A DNA stretch of 64,000 nt from NCBI RefSeq assembly GCF_019218755.1, contig NZ_JAHUWZ010000007.1, positions 185,688 to 249,687 on the forward strand, in the 5' to 3' direction. This DNA comes from Acidovorax sp. sif1233. Lineage in GTDB: Bacteria; Pseudomonadota; Gammaproteobacteria; Burkholderiales; Burkholderiaceae_C. This document shows, piece by piece, positions 47,423-56,691 of this stretch. The notes below the pieces were generated by a model. It saw nothing but the letters and a program-made list of their open reading frames with translations. It had not been told where the DNA came from and did not search any database. The translations under genes were made by a program, and so were the position numbers. The stretch's first letter is position 1; every line of letters starts with the position of its first letter.

Positions 47423-48202
47423 ATGATGGGCGAACCCGCGCTGTCCTTGCAGATCGCCACCACGGTGCACCACCGCATCCACACCGTCACCGTGCGCATG
47501 GATTCGGTGGGCTGGGTGGTGTCGGGCACCAAGCACCTGGTCACGCCCGGCGGCGGGCACCGCTACCCCAGCGGCCGGGTGTTCGTGCTGCCGCGCGGCG
47601 CGCAGTGGGAGGTGGTCAACGACCCGGCGCCCCAAGGCCGCTATGTGGCGCGGCTGCTGTGTTTCGCGCCCGAGCTGGTGGCGCAGTTCCACCGCCAGTT
47701 CGGCCAGTTCGCGGCCATTCCACCAGTGCAAGGCTACGCGGGCCTCGCGGCCGACGCCGCCTTTGAAGACAGCTACATGCGCGCCGTGGCCGCGCTGGAG
47801 AGCGATGCCAGCTCGCAGGCGCTGCGCGAACACCGCGCGCTCGAAGTGCTGCTGATGCTGGCTGAGGCGGGCATCGTCTTCGCCCCGCCCGGCGAGCTGG
47901 GCTGGGCCGAACGCGTGCGCCGCCTGGTGGGCCCCAGCCCGCAGGCCGACTGGACGGTGGAGCGCATCGCCAGCGCCTTTGCCACCAGCGCCAGCACCCT
48001 GCAGCGCCGCCTGGCGCAAGAGGGCGAAACCGTGAGCCAGTGCCTGCGCGACGTGCGGCTGGAGACGGCGCTGGTGCTGCTGCAAAGCTCCGCGCTGCAG
48101 GTGTCCGAGATCGCTGCGCGCTGCGGCTACGAGTCGCACAGCCGCTTCAGCGCGGCCTTCCGCGAACGCTTTGGCTTTCCGCCCTCGCAGCTGCGGCCCT
48201 GA
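47423..48202 (+). CDS. AraC family transcriptional regulator
   Basis: 259 residues. N-terminal cupin-like effector domain (HLVTPGGGHRYPSGRVFVLPRG) and C-terminal double HTH: WTVERIASAFATSASTLQRRLAQEGETVSQCLRDVRLETAL and VSEIAARCGYESHSRFSAAFRERFGFPPSQLR. Two tandem ATG codons begin the gene. The PEBP-like gene 115 bases downstream is a possible target. Confidence 0.92.
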   Translation: MMGEPALSLQIATTVHHRIHTVTVRMDSVGWVVSGTKHLVTPGGGHRYPSGRVFVLPRGAQWEVVNDPAPQGRYVARLLCFAPELVAQFHRQFGQFAAIPPVQGYAGLAADAAFEDSYMRAVAALESDASSQALREHRALEVLLMLAEAGIVFAPPGELGWAERVRRLVGPSPQADWTVERIASAFATSASTLQRRLAQEGETVSQCLRDVRLETALVLLQSSALQVSEIAARCGYESHSRFSAAFRERFGFPPSQLRP

Positions 48203-48317
48203 TTCCTGCGGCTGACGCGCAGCGCACAGCCATTGACGCCACCGGGCCAATGCGAAGGCGCGGCGCGCAGCACCATCAAGCCCTTGTTTCACACCGCTAC
48301 TGCAAGGAGCTTTTCGG

Positions 48318-48923
48318 ATGACCCACCCACTTTCACGCCCCCTTCGCGTTGGCACCGCCATCGCGGCACTCGCCACGATCGGCTTGGCCCCAGCCGCCCA
48401 CGCCCAGGCCTTCGCGCTCACCAGCCCCGACTTTGCCGAAGGCAGCACACTGCCCCAGCGCTTCGAGTTCAAGGGCTTTGGCTGTGCGGGCGACAACCAA
48501 TCACCCGCCCTGCGCTGGAGCGGCGCGCCTGCTGGCACCCAGAGCTTCGCCGTCACCGCCTACGACCCCGATGCCCCCACCGGCTCGGGCTGGTGGCACT
48601 GGTCGGTGGTCAACATCCCCGCCAGCACCACCGAGCTGCGGTCCGACGCGGGTGCTGCTGGCGGCGCCAAGCTGCCCGCAGGCGCCAGCCATGTGCGCAT
48701 TGACTATGGCGTGGCCGCCTGGGGCGGGGCCTGCCCGCCCGAAGGCGATGTGCCGCACCGCTACATCTTCACCGTGCACGCGCTCAAGGTGCCGCGCCTG
48801 GACCTGCCTGCCGACGCCACCGCTGCGCTGGCCGGCTACATGATCAACGCCCACAGCCTGGGCAAGGCCACGCTCACGGCGCGCTACGGGCGCCCTGCGG
48901 CCAAAGGCAAGCAGCAGCCGTGA
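48318..48923 (+). CDS. YbhB/YbcL family Raf kinase inhibitor-like (PEBP) protein
   Basis: 201 residues with a signal peptide ending near AHA-QA. PEBP motifs: QSPALRWSGAPAGTQSFAVTAYDPDAPTGSGWWHW near residues 62-96, and PPEGDVPHRYIFTVHAL near 140. Periplasmic phosphatidylethanolamine-binding fold; bacterial function unclear. AAGGAG lies before the ATG. Confidence 0.92.
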   Translation: MTHPLSRPLRVGTAIAALATIGLAPAAHAQAFALTSPDFAEGSTLPQRFEFKGFGCAGDNQSPALRWSGAPAGTQSFAVTAYDPDAPTGSGWWHWSVVNIPASTTELRSDAGAAGGAKLPAGASHVRIDYGVAAWGGACPPEGDVPHRYIFTVHALKVPRLDLPADATAALAGYMINAHSLGKATLTARYGRPAAKGKQQP

Positions 48924-48997
48924 TAGGGCGCGGCCCGGTGGGCGATGCGATGTTTTAAGCTTGGTGGTCGCCCACCTCCCCGCCACAGGCCCACCCC

Positions 48998-49348
48998 ATG
49001 CGCAGCACCCGCGAACGAGCCCTCTGGTCCCTCCTGGCCGCATTGCTGCTGGCCGCCGCGGCCGCCGCATGGTGGACGGCCGACCAGTGGCTGCCCCACG
49101 CCGGGCCGTGGACCGAGCAGGCCTGGAAGAAGATCACCCGCCCCGGCCCCGACACCTTGCCGCCCGGCAAACAGCAGCCCGCCGCACAAGCCCGCGCTGC
49201 GCATGGCGGCGCGTCCGAGCCCGTGGCCCCGCAGCCGCGCAAGTGCGTGAAGGACGGCCGCACCACCTACACCGACCAGCCCTGCCCCAAGGGCACGCAG
49301 GAGCTGCCGGTGGATGGCGCCGTGACCTCGCTGCCCCGCGCGCAGTAA
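48998..49348 (+). CDS. DUF4124-type small membrane-anchored protein
   Basis: 116 residues. One N-terminal membrane segment (ALWSLLAALLLAAAAAAWW), a Pro/Ala linker, and a C-terminal DUF4124-like motif RKCVKDGRTTYTDQPCPKGTQ with a conserved Cys pair. Periplasmic side expected. Function unknown. Confidence 0.75.
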   Translation: MRSTRERALWSLLAALLLAAAAAAWWTADQWLPHAGPWTEQAWKKITRPGPDTLPPGKQQPAAQARAAHGGASEPVAPQPRKCVKDGRTTYTDQPCPKGTQELPVDGAVTSLPRAQ

Positions 49349-49497
49349 GTTCATGAAGGTGGCGGGCAGCGGCAGGCCCGCCGGTGTGAGGCATGTCGCT
49401 TTTTTCCTAGCCCGCCAGGGGGCTGCGCGGATTCAATCGGTGCGTTGATTCACTACCCAGGGCCTCTCTCCTTTTCTTTGGGGGGCCGCATGCACCG

Positions 49498-49836
49498 ATG
49501 CAAAAACACACACACCTGCGCACCTTTTTTCTTTTGCTGGCCCTCGTGGGCCTGGCCGTCCCCTGGTACTTCAATGGGGTGTACTTTCTGGCGGGCGGCA
49601 GCGTGATGCCCGATGTCTTCTGGCGGGATGCGTTTGCCAATGCACTCACCACCGGCATCACCCTCGACGTGTACCTGGCCGCCGTGGCGTTCTCGGCCTG
49701 GGTGGCGGCAGACCGCAGCCTGGGTGCGTGGCGCTGGGCTTACATCGCGGCCTGCTTTGGCATTGGCCTCGCGTTTGTGATGCCGCTCTACCTGGCTCAG
49801 CGCTTGCGCGTGGGCTCCAAGGGTGGGGCAGGCTGA
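49498..49836 (+). CDS. DUF2834 family membrane protein
   Basis: 112 residues with three membrane segments and the family pattern VPWYFNGVYFL near residue 21, DVYLAAVAFSAWVAAD near 61 and AYIAACFGIGLAFVMPLYL. The 149-base gap before it contains a GGCGGGC / GCCCGCC hairpin but no clear terminator. The 3' end overlaps the converging AraC gene by 40 bases. Confidence 0.85.
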   Translation: MQKHTHLRTFFLLLALVGLAVPWYFNGVYFLAGGSVMPDVFWRDAFANALTTGITLDVYLAAVAFSAWVAADRSLGAWRWAYIAACFGIGLAFVMPLYLAQRLRVGSKGGAG

Positions 49837-50648
49837 TTCGGCAGGGCCTGCGCGCCGATCTGCAAGGGCCAGTGCGCGGTGAGCGGGCTGCGCGTGCCTT
49901 GCACCAGGGCCTGCAGCGGGTGGCCCGCCAGCCTGCGCACATCGCGCCCCATGTGCGACTGGTCGTAGTACCCCTGGCCGGCGGCCAGGTCCACCACCGG
50001 GCCGCCGGGCGCGGCGAGGGCGTTGCCCAGCGTGCGGTTCAGCCGCGCAATCACCTGAAACTGCTTGGGAGGCATGCCCCAGTGCGCCACAAAGCGCCGT
50101 TCAAACTGCCGCTGGCTCAGGCCCATGCGCTGGTGGCCTGATTCCGCGCCCGTGGCGTCGGCGCTGGCCGCCTGCAGCAAGGCCAGGGCTTGCCGCCGCC
50201 ATGCATCACAAGGCGACGGCGGTGCGGCCAGCTGCCGGACGAACTGGTGCAGCACCGTAAGCCGTGTGGCATCGTCTGCCGCCGCCAGCACGCCATGCTC
50301 CACCTCTGCCCATCGCGGGCCCACCAGTTCCGCCAGCGGCCGTAGCGTGTTCACCAGCCCGCGTGCACTGCCAAACAGCGCCGCGGCGGCCTCAGGCTGC
50401 AGCACCAGCCCCACGGCCCGCACCGGTCCGCCGTGTTCGTACACCGTGGCCGTGGTGCTGGCGCTGATCCAGGCCGACGGCGGCACCAGCGCGCCCCGGC
50501 ACCGCACCTGCCCGGCCAGCCGCACCACCAGCATGCTCGACACCATCGCCGGGAAATGCGACTGCGCCAGTTCCGCAGGGGCATCGATCACCACCGCTGC
50601 CATCAACCAGGGCTGTAGATCGGAGGGGAGGGGCACAAGACGCTGCAT
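49797..50648 (-). CDS. AraC family transcriptional regulator
   Basis: 283 residues from ATG at 50648 (MQRLVPLPSDLQPW). N-terminal DUF6597-like region, then a C-terminal HTH (RMGLSQRQFERRFVAHWGMPPKQFQVIARLNRTL, AGQGYYDQSHMGRDVRRLAGHPLQAL). The first HTH helix is degenerate. Divergent from the tyrosine phosphatase gene (132 bases between), which may be its target. Confidence 0.88.
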   Translation of the reverse strand: MQRLVPLPSDLQPWLMAAVVIDAPAELAQSHFPAMVSSMLVVRLAGQVRCRGALVPPSAWISASTTATVYEHGGPVRAVGLVLQPEAAAALFGSARGLVNTLRPLAELVGPRWAEVEHGVLAAADDATRLTVLHQFVRQLAAPPSPCDAWRRQALALLQAASADATGAESGHQRMGLSQRQFERRFVAHWGMPPKQFQVIARLNRTLGNALAAPGGPVVDLAAGQGYYDQSHMGRDVRRLAGHPLQALVQGTRSPLTAHWPLQIGAQALPNQPAPPLEPTRKR

Positions 50649-50780
50649 GCCCGGATTCTGCACACCGGCGATGTGCTGGCAGGAACACCCGTCCAGCCAC
50701 GCGCGCGACATGCGCCTGCCGCACCGCCCGGCTATCCTTTCCGCTTCACCAGCCCACCACCGCATCCCCCGCCACGCACC

Positions 50781-51536
50781 ATGCAGTCAGCACCCACCCG
50801 CTCCCTTCCCCTGGCCGGGGCCACCAACTTCCGCGATCTGGGCGGCTACGCCGGCCATGGCGGGCGCACCGTCAAATGGCGGCGCATCTTCCGCTCGGAC
50901 CACCTGGCGGGCCTCACCGCGCAGGACCGGGCCCTGCTGGCCGAGCTGGGCGTGGCCCGCGCGGTGGACTTTCGCGGCCAGGCCGAAAGCGCCGCGTATG
51001 CCTACGCGCTGCCGGGCATCAGCTACCACCCGCTGGCCATCGAGCCCACGGTGGTGCAGCGCGCGCTGGAACTGCAGCGCACCGGCCGCCAGCTCACCGC
51101 GCAAGACGCCGTGGCGCTGATGCAGGACACCTACCGGGGCTTTGTGCACGACAACGCGCATCGATTTGCCGAGCTGTTCCGCCTGCTGCTCGATGAAGGC
51201 AGCGCCACCCCGCTGGTGTTCCACTGCACCGCGGGCAAGGACCGCACAGGCTTTGCCGCCGCCCTCATCCTGCTGGCGCTGGGCGTGCCGCGCGAGGTGG
51301 TGATGCAGGACTACCTGCTCACCAACACCCTCTACCGCCGCCCCGAGGGGTTGGCCAGCCACGCGCCCGACGAAGTGCTGGCCGTGCTGTGGCGTGTGCA
51401 GGAGGAGTTTCTCAATGCAGCCCTGCACATGGTGGACACCGAGTTCCAGGGCGTCGATGCCTACCTGGGCGACGTGCTGGGCGTGAGCGCGGCGGCCCGG
51501 CAGGCGCTGGCCGTCCGCTACCTCGAACAGCCCTGA
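50781..51536 (+). CDS. tyrosine-protein phosphatase (MptpB-like)
   Basis: 251 residues. N-terminal substrate-facing motif NFRDLGGYAGHGGRTVKWRRIFRSDHL near residue 16 and the P-loop VFHCTAGKDRTGFAAALIL near 147 (Cys-x5-Arg with the AGKD variant of the MptpB/LipA-type group). Expected to dephosphorylate phosphotyrosine and perhaps phosphoinositides. No secretion signal is seen. ATG at 50781 chosen from the conserved N-terminus. Confidence 0.9.
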   Translation: MQSAPTRSLPLAGATNFRDLGGYAGHGGRTVKWRRIFRSDHLAGLTAQDRALLAELGVARAVDFRGQAESAAYAYALPGISYHPLAIEPTVVQRALELQRTGRQLTAQDAVALMQDTYRGFVHDNAHRFAELFRLLLDEGSATPLVFHCTAGKDRTGFAAALILLALGVPREVVMQDYLLTNTLYRRPEGLASHAPDEVLAVLWRVQEEFLNAALHMVDTEFQGVDAYLGDVLGVSAAARQALAVRYLEQP

Positions 51537-51573
51537 CACCGCCTTTCAGGCGTCCGCCAGGGAATCGCCCCCC

Positions 51574-52704
51574 TTACGCCAGGTGCGCCAGCAGATGGCG
51601 CCAGAAGTTCAGGCGCGCCTCCAGGGTCGAGACGAGGATGTGTTCCTGCAGCGTGTGGGCGCCGTCGCCGTCGGCACCCAGCCCGTCGAGTGTGGGCACC
51701 CCCAGGGCCGAGGTGAAGTTGGCGTCGCTGCCGCCGCCGGTCATGGGCGCATCTTCGAGCGCGAAGCCCGCATGCCGAGCCGACGCCTTGGCGCGGTCCA
51801 GCAGGGCCACCACGGCCTCGCTCTTGACCATGGGCGGGCGGTTCACCTCGACCTCGATGTCGAGTTCCATGTCCGCGCCCACCGGGCGCAGCGCCTGCAT
51901 CTTGTGCACCAGCTCGTCGGCGGCCTGCAGGTCGGGGAGGCGAAAGTCCACCACGCAGCGGCACTGCGCCGGCACCGTGTTGGTGGCGGTGCCACCTTCG
52001 ATGGTGCCCACGCTCACCGTCACGCCGCGCGCGTAGTCGGTCATGGCCTCCAGCGCCAGGATCTGGTGCGCCATTTCGCGGATCGCGCTGCGGCCTTTTT
52101 CATGCGCCACGCCCGCATGGGCCGCATGGCCCTTCACGCCCAGGCGCAGCATGCCCGTGCCCTTGCGCGCGGTCACGCATCTGCCGCCATTGGCACGGGC
52201 AGGCTCGCAGACCAGGGCGTAGCGGGCATTGTGCGCAAAACGCTCGATGTGCACACGCGAAGCGTGGCTGCCGGTTTCTTCGTCGGGCACGACCACGAAG
52301 TCGATCGGCATCGCGCTGGCGCCGGCGGCCGCCAGGTCGCGCAGGGCCGTCATGGCCAGGTAGATGCCTGCCTTCATGTCGTAGCCGCCGGGGCCGTAGA
52401 AGCGGTCGCCCTCGATGCGGCAGGGGTTGTCGCTCAAGGTGCCCACCGGGTGCACGGTGTCCGAGTGGCCCAGGACCAGCAGCCCGGGGCGCGTGTCGCC
52501 GGCTGCGCGGTTGGTCACGTGCAGCAGCGGCCCCACGCGCTCGCCCAGTGGCGTCACGGTGGCCTGCAGTCCGCCTTCCCGGGCATAGCGGGCCATGTCG
52601 GCCACCATGGCCGCCACGCCCGCGGGCGAGCTGGTGGGTGACTCGCATTGCATCCAGGCGGTGATGCCGTCAATGAGCGTCTGTGTCGTGGCGGAGGTGG
52701 TCAT
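51574..52704 (-). CDS. M20 family metallopeptidase (carboxypeptidase G2-like)
   Basis: 376 residues from ATG at 52704. Metal site: LGHSDTVHPVG near residue 76, GPGGYDMKAG near 103, catalytic Glu in VPDEETGSHAS near 137 and a dimerisation insert from 185 to 290 (GHAAHAGVAHEKGRSAI). The C-terminal metal His is in DGAHTLQEHI. It hydrolyses N-acyl amino acids or peptides. Lies at the downstream end of the peptide-transporter cluster, fitting peptide use. Confidence 0.9.
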   Translation of the reverse strand: MTTSATTQTLIDGITAWMQCESPTSSPAGVAAMVADMARYAREGGLQATVTPLGERVGPLLHVTNRAAGDTRPGLLVLGHSDTVHPVGTLSDNPCRIEGDRFYGPGGYDMKAGIYLAMTALRDLAAAGASAMPIDFVVVPDEETGSHASRVHIERFAHNARYALVCEPARANGGRCVTARKGTGMLRLGVKGHAAHAGVAHEKGRSAIREMAHQILALEAMTDYARGVTVSVGTIEGGTATNTVPAQCRCVVDFRLPDLQAADELVHKMQALRPVGADMELDIEVEVNRPPMVKSEAVVALLDRAKASARHAGFALEDAPMTGGGSDANFTSALGVPTLDGLGADGDGAHTLQEHILVSTLEARLNFWRHLLAHLA

Positions 52705-52795
52705 GGCGGTGCAAGGTGGGACAGGGTGGTTCGGGGGCTCCGCCTGCTTCCCGCAGGACGGAGGGCTGAGGCCGAGGAGGTGCAGGCGGCGGGCG

Positions 52796-53719
52796 TCAGG
52801 CCGTGTGCTCGCCGGCCAGCCGGGCCAGTTGCGCAGCGTCGGGGAGGTGGCCGTGGAACCACAGGTGCGCGCAGACGGCCGACATGGCCTTGCCATCGTG
52901 GCCAATGCCCGCCACGGTGTGCAGCTGCCAAGCCAGCGGCAGGCCGCGGCGCGCGGCCTCGGCCCGGGCGGTGGCGTAGTAGTTCAACGCGCGGGCATAG
53001 CGGTGCGGGCCCTGGCGCAGTGCCGCCGGTTCGGACGGCAAGTGCACGTCGGCCGTGGCGATGTCCTGGTCGCCCGCCAGGATGGTCAACGGGTAGGCGA
53101 ACAGGCGCGCCAGGCTGCCGGTGTCGGCGGGAGTGCCGGCCAGGCCTTCGGGGAACGGCAGCTCCAGCAGCGGCAGCGTGTACCAGCCGGGGTTGCCCGC
53201 GGCCACACCGGCAAAGGTGCCGGGCGTGAGCACGCTCATCAGCCGGTGCACGAACTGCCCGCCGGCGGAGTGGCCGAACAGGTACAGCGGCTGCGTGGTC
53301 AACACGCCCGATGCCTTGAGCTCATCGACCAGCCGCGTCACGACGGTGTACGACCAGTCCCCGGGTGGGTTCGCCGGAACCGTGTCGGCGTGGGCTTCGC
53401 GGTCGGCGGTGGCCAGCAGGTTGCCGTTGTTGTAGCTCACCACGTCGGGCCACTGCGCGTTCGAGAACGTGGGCGCGATGATGACCAGGCCATGCTCGTC
53501 GGCGGCGGGCATCCAGAAGTCGCGGTAGTCGTCGCCGTTGCGCATCACGCCGTGCTGCACCAGCACGATGGGGCTGTGGTCCGTGGCATGTGCGGGCCGG
53601 TAGGTGTTCAGCGTGATGGAGCGGCCACCGGGCAGGGGGCTGTTGCTGTAGTCCACCGCGTGGCAGCCCACCCGCTGCACGGCGTCGCGCAGGGATTGCA
53701 GATGAAGTTCGTTGGGCAT
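52796..53719 (-). CDS. alpha/beta hydrolase
   Basis: 307 residues from ATG at 53719. Nucleophile elbow LFGHSAGGQFVHRL near residue 151, HGV oxyanion segment PIVLVQHGVMRNGDDYRDFW near 54, and catalytic His probably in AGIGHDGKAMS near 274. Resembles PHB-depolymerase/esterase-like proteins without a secretion signal. It lies between the ABC transporter and the M20 peptidase on the same strand. Confidence 0.85.
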   Translation of the reverse strand: MPNELHLQSLRDAVQRVGCHAVDYSNSPLPGGRSITLNTYRPAHATDHSPIVLVQHGVMRNGDDYRDFWMPAADEHGLVIIAPTFSNAQWPDVVSYNNGNLLATADREAHADTVPANPPGDWSYTVVTRLVDELKASGVLTTQPLYLFGHSAGGQFVHRLMSVLTPGTFAGVAAGNPGWYTLPLLELPFPEGLAGTPADTGSLARLFAYPLTILAGDQDIATADVHLPSEPAALRQGPHRYARALNYYATARAEAARRGLPLAWQLHTVAGIGHDGKAMSAVCAHLWFHGHLPDAAQLARLAGEHTA

Positions 53720-53765
53720 AGGCAAGAAATGGGGCAGGGCAGCAGGCGGGGCGACATTGCCGTTG

Positions 53766-54779
53766 TCAGGCCGCTGCGGTGTTCAGGTGGCAGGCCGACC
53801 AATGGCCGGGGGCGATGGCTTCGAGCGCCGGTGCTTCCTCGCGGCAGCGGGCCATGGCGTGCGGGCAGCGCGGGTGGAAGGTGCAGCCCGGTGGCGGTTT
53901 CAGTGGCGAGGGAATCTCCCCCTGGATCGGCACGAACACGCGCTTGCGCCGCTCCAGGTTCGGCACCTCGGCCATCAGCGCCTGGGTGTATGGATGGTTG
54001 GCGCGCGCAAAAATCTCGGCCGTGGTCGAGATCTCGACGATCTTGCCCAGGTACATGATGGCCACGCGGTCCGAGATGTGGCGCACCACACCGAGGTCAT
54101 GGCTGATGAACAGGGAGGTCAGGCCGTGCTGGGCACGCAGGTCCATGAACAGGTTGATCACCTGCGCCTGGATCGACACGTCCAGCGCCGCGACCGGCTC
54201 ATCGCAGACCAGGAAGCGGGGCGACACCATCAGCGCCCGGGCAATGCCCACGCGCTGGCGCTGCCCGCCCGAGAGCTGGTGCGGCAGGCGGGTGCGGTAC
54301 TCGGCGGCCAGGCCCACTTCGGCCAGCGCCCTGTCGACCCGTGCCGGTATTTCGCCGGCGGGCGCGAGTTTGTGCACGTGCAGCGCCTCGCCCAGGATCT
54401 GGTGCAGCCGCTGGCGCGGATTGAGCGAGGCCTGGGGGTCCTGAAACACCATCTGCACGCCCAGTGTGTAGGCCAGTCTGGCGGCCCGGTCCAGGCCGTC
54501 CACGGCGGCGCCCTGGTACAGCAGTTCGCCTTCGGTCTGGCGGTGCAGGCCGGCGACGATGCGGCCAAGCGTGGACTTGCCGCAGCCGGACTCCCCCACG
54601 AGGCCCAGCACCTCGCCCTGCGCAATCGCCAGGCTCACGCCGTTGACGGCATGCACGGTGCGCGGCTCGGGCTTCTTGCCGGCCAGCTCGAACACGCGCC
54701 CGATCAGGTCCTGCCTTTTGGCAAAGCGCTTGTACACATTGCGCAATTCGATGACGGGAGGTGGTGCGGTGTGGATCAT
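53766..54779 (-). CDS. peptide ABC transporter ATP-binding protein, DppF/OppF type
   Basis: 337 residues from ATG at 54779. Walker A GLVGESGCGKSTLGR near residue 61, signature LSGGQRQRVGIARAL near 170, Walker B FLVCDEPVAALDVS near 189, and the C-terminal oligopeptide extension with a Cys cluster (GCTFHPRCPHAMARC). It overlaps the DppD stop by 4 bases (ATGA). Drives uptake with the partner ATPase. Confidence 0.95.
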   Translation of the reverse strand: MIHTAPPPVIELRNVYKRFAKRQDLIGRVFELAGKKPEPRTVHAVNGVSLAIAQGEVLGLVGESGCGKSTLGRIVAGLHRQTEGELLYQGAAVDGLDRAARLAYTLGVQMVFQDPQASLNPRQRLHQILGEALHVHKLAPAGEIPARVDRALAEVGLAAEYRTRLPHQLSGGQRQRVGIARALMVSPRFLVCDEPVAALDVSIQAQVINLFMDLRAQHGLTSLFISHDLGVVRHISDRVAIMYLGKIVEISTTAEIFARANHPYTQALMAEVPNLERRKRVFVPIQGEIPSPLKPPPGCTFHPRCPHAMARCREEAPALEAIAPGHWSACHLNTAAA

Positions 54780-55759
54780 GCGGCAGAGTCCAGGGCAACG
54801 AGGGGGGCAAAGCAGCGGTAGGTACGCCCATTCACCGTGGTGTTCTCCGGTTCGCCCGTGGCGCATTGCGCCAGGGCGTGCGCGCAGCGCGGCGCAAAGG
54901 CGCAGCCGGCGGGGCGGTTGCCCAGCATCGGCGCCATGCCGCTGATCTGCCGCAGGCGTCCGCCGGGCAGGGCGGCGCCGGGCAGCGAATCGAGCAGGCC
55001 GCGGGTGTACGGGTGCACCGGGGCATCCAGCACCTCATCCACCGGGCCGGACTCGACGATCTTGCCCGCGTACATCACCGCGACCTTGTCAGCCAGCTCG
55101 GCGATCACGCCGAGGTCGTGGGTGATCCAGATGAGCGCCGTGCCGTGCGTGCGGCAGATCTCCTGCATGCGGTACAGGATCTGGCCCTGAATCGTTACAT
55201 CGAGCGCCGTGGTGGGCTCGTCGCAGATGATCAGCTCGGGCTTGTTGAGCATGGCGATGGCGATCGCCACGCGCTGGCGCATGCCGCCCGAGAACTCGTG
55301 CGGGTAGTTGCGCAGGCGCGAAGCCGGGGCGGGGATGCCCACCATCTCCAGCGCCTCCACGCAGAGCTGGAGCGCCTGGGTGCGCGGCACGCTGGCATGG
55401 GTCTGGATGGCCTCGAGCATCTGCTCCTCGATGCGCAGCACAGGGTTCAACGTCATCAGAGGGTCCTGGAAGATCATCGCGATGCGGTCGCCGCGCAGCT
55501 GGCGCATCTGCTCCTCGCTCAGGTCGCGCAGGTTCCGGCCCTTGAACAGCACCTCGCCGGCGATCACCTCGCCGGGAGGGTCGATCAGGCCGAAGATGGA
55601 AAAGCCGGTGACCGACTTGCCCGAGCCGGATTCGCCGACCAGGCCCAGGATCTCGCCAGGCCCGATGGACAGGTCGATCCCGCTGACGGCGGGCCAGGCG
55701 CCTTCCTCGGTGTGAAAAACGGTGTGCAGGCCACGCACTGCAAGCAAAGGGGTTGTCAT
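54776..55759 (-). CDS. peptide ABC transporter ATP-binding protein, DppD/OppD type
   Basis: 327 residues from ATG at 55759. Walker [16 protein letters not shown] near residue 39, signature [16 protein letters not shown] near 157, Walker [15 protein letters not shown] near 176, and the C-terminal [15 protein letters not shown]ys motif of the Opp/Dpp group. Overlaps both neighbours by 4 bases, so the operon is tightly coupled. Confidence 0.95.
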   Translation of the reverse strand: MTTPLLAVRGLHTVFHTEEGAWPAVSGIDLSIGPGEILGLVGESGSGKSVTGFSIFGLIDPPGEVIAGEVLFKGRNLRDLSEEQMRQLRGDRIAMIFQDPLMTLNPVLRIEEQMLEAIQTHASVPRTQALQLCVEALEMVGIPAPASRLRNYPHEFSGGMRQRVAIAIAMLNKPELIICDEPTTALDVTIQGQILYRMQEICRTHGTALIWITHDLGVIAELADKVAVMYAGKIVESGPVDEVLDAPVHPYTRGLLDSLPGAALPGGRLRQISGMAPMLGNRPAGCAFAPRCAHALAQCATGEPENTTVNGRTYRCFAPLVALDSAA

Positions 55760-56670
55760 GGGCTTCTCGGGTCCAGTGCGGCGCGCAGGCGGTCGGCGAT
55801 CACGTTGATCGCCAGGATGAGGGCCAGCAGGGCCAGGCCGGGGAACATGCTGATCCAGTAGTCGCCAGACAGCAGGTACTGGAAGCCATTCGCGATGAGC
55901 AGGCCCAGGGATGGCTCGGTGATGGGCACGCCCACGCCCAGGAACGACAGCGTGGCTTCCAGCACGATGGCGTTGGCGATCTGGATGGTGGCAAACACCA
56001 TCACCGGACCCAGGCAGTTGGGCAGCAGGTGGCGCAGCATGATGCGCCAGGCCGGAAAGCCCAGGTTCTGTGCCGCCTCGATGTATTCCTTGCGGCGCTC
56101 CTGCAGCGCGCGGCTGCGCATGATGCGCGCGTAGTGCGCCCACTGCACCATCACGATGGCGATCACGACCTTGTCCACGCCGCGCCCCAGCATCGCCAGC
56201 AGCACCAGCGCCACCAGGATGGTCGGAAAGCCCAGGATGAAGTCCACGATGCGCATCAGCACGGTGTCGACCAGGCCGCCCACGTAGGCCGCGAGCAGGC
56301 CGATCAGGCTGCCGATCACGGTGGCCAGCGCCACCGCGGCCAGGCCCACGGTCAGGCTGATGCGCAGGCCATACAGGATGGCGCTGAGCATGTCGCGGCC
56401 CTGGCTGTCGGTGCCCAGCCAGTAGTGGAAGCCGTCCATGCTGGCCGAGCCCGGCGGCAGGCGCCCGTCCATCAGGTCCAGGGCGGCCAGGTCATAGGGG
56501 TTCTGCGGCGCCAGGAACGGCGCCAGCATCACCACCAGCAGCAGCACGACCAGCGAAATCGCCGAGCCCCTGAGGGACGGGCGGCTGCGCAATTGCTTGA
56601 GGATGGCCCGGCGGCGCGGCGTTTCCGTCAACGGGGCGTGGGGAGTGGGAGGGGATTCTGGAGTTTGCAT
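55756..56670 (-). CDS. peptide ABC transporter permease, DppC type
   Basis: 304 residues. N-terminal cytoplasmic Pro-rich lead, six membrane segments, and the coupling loop EYIEAAQNLGFPAWRIMLRHLLPN near residue 200 (EAA motif). The typical periplasmic GTDSQGRDMLSAILYGLRISL is present near 87. Starts 21 bases after the DppB gene ends. Confidence 0.95.
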   Translation of the reverse strand: MQTPESPPTPHAPLTETPRRRAILKQLRSRPSLRGSAISLVVLLLVVMLAPFLAPQNPYDLAALDLMDGRLPPGSASMDGFHYWLGTDSQGRDMLSAILYGLRISLTVGLAAVALATVIGSLIGLLAAYVGGLVDTVLMRIVDFILGFPTILVALVLLAMLGRGVDKVVIAIVMVQWAHYARIMRSRALQERRKEYIEAAQNLGFPAWRIMLRHLLPNCLGPVMVFATIQIANAIVLEATLSFLGVGVPITEPSLGLLIANGFQYLLSGDYWISMFPGLALLALILAINVIADRLRAALDPRSP

Positions 56671-56691
56671 AAATCGCTTGCGCCCGCTTTC

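Noticed and set aside
49361..49404. GGCGGGC / GCCCGCC hairpin followed by a T-run as terminator
   Set aside because: The T-run is too far (about 18 bases) from the stem to act in intrinsic termination.
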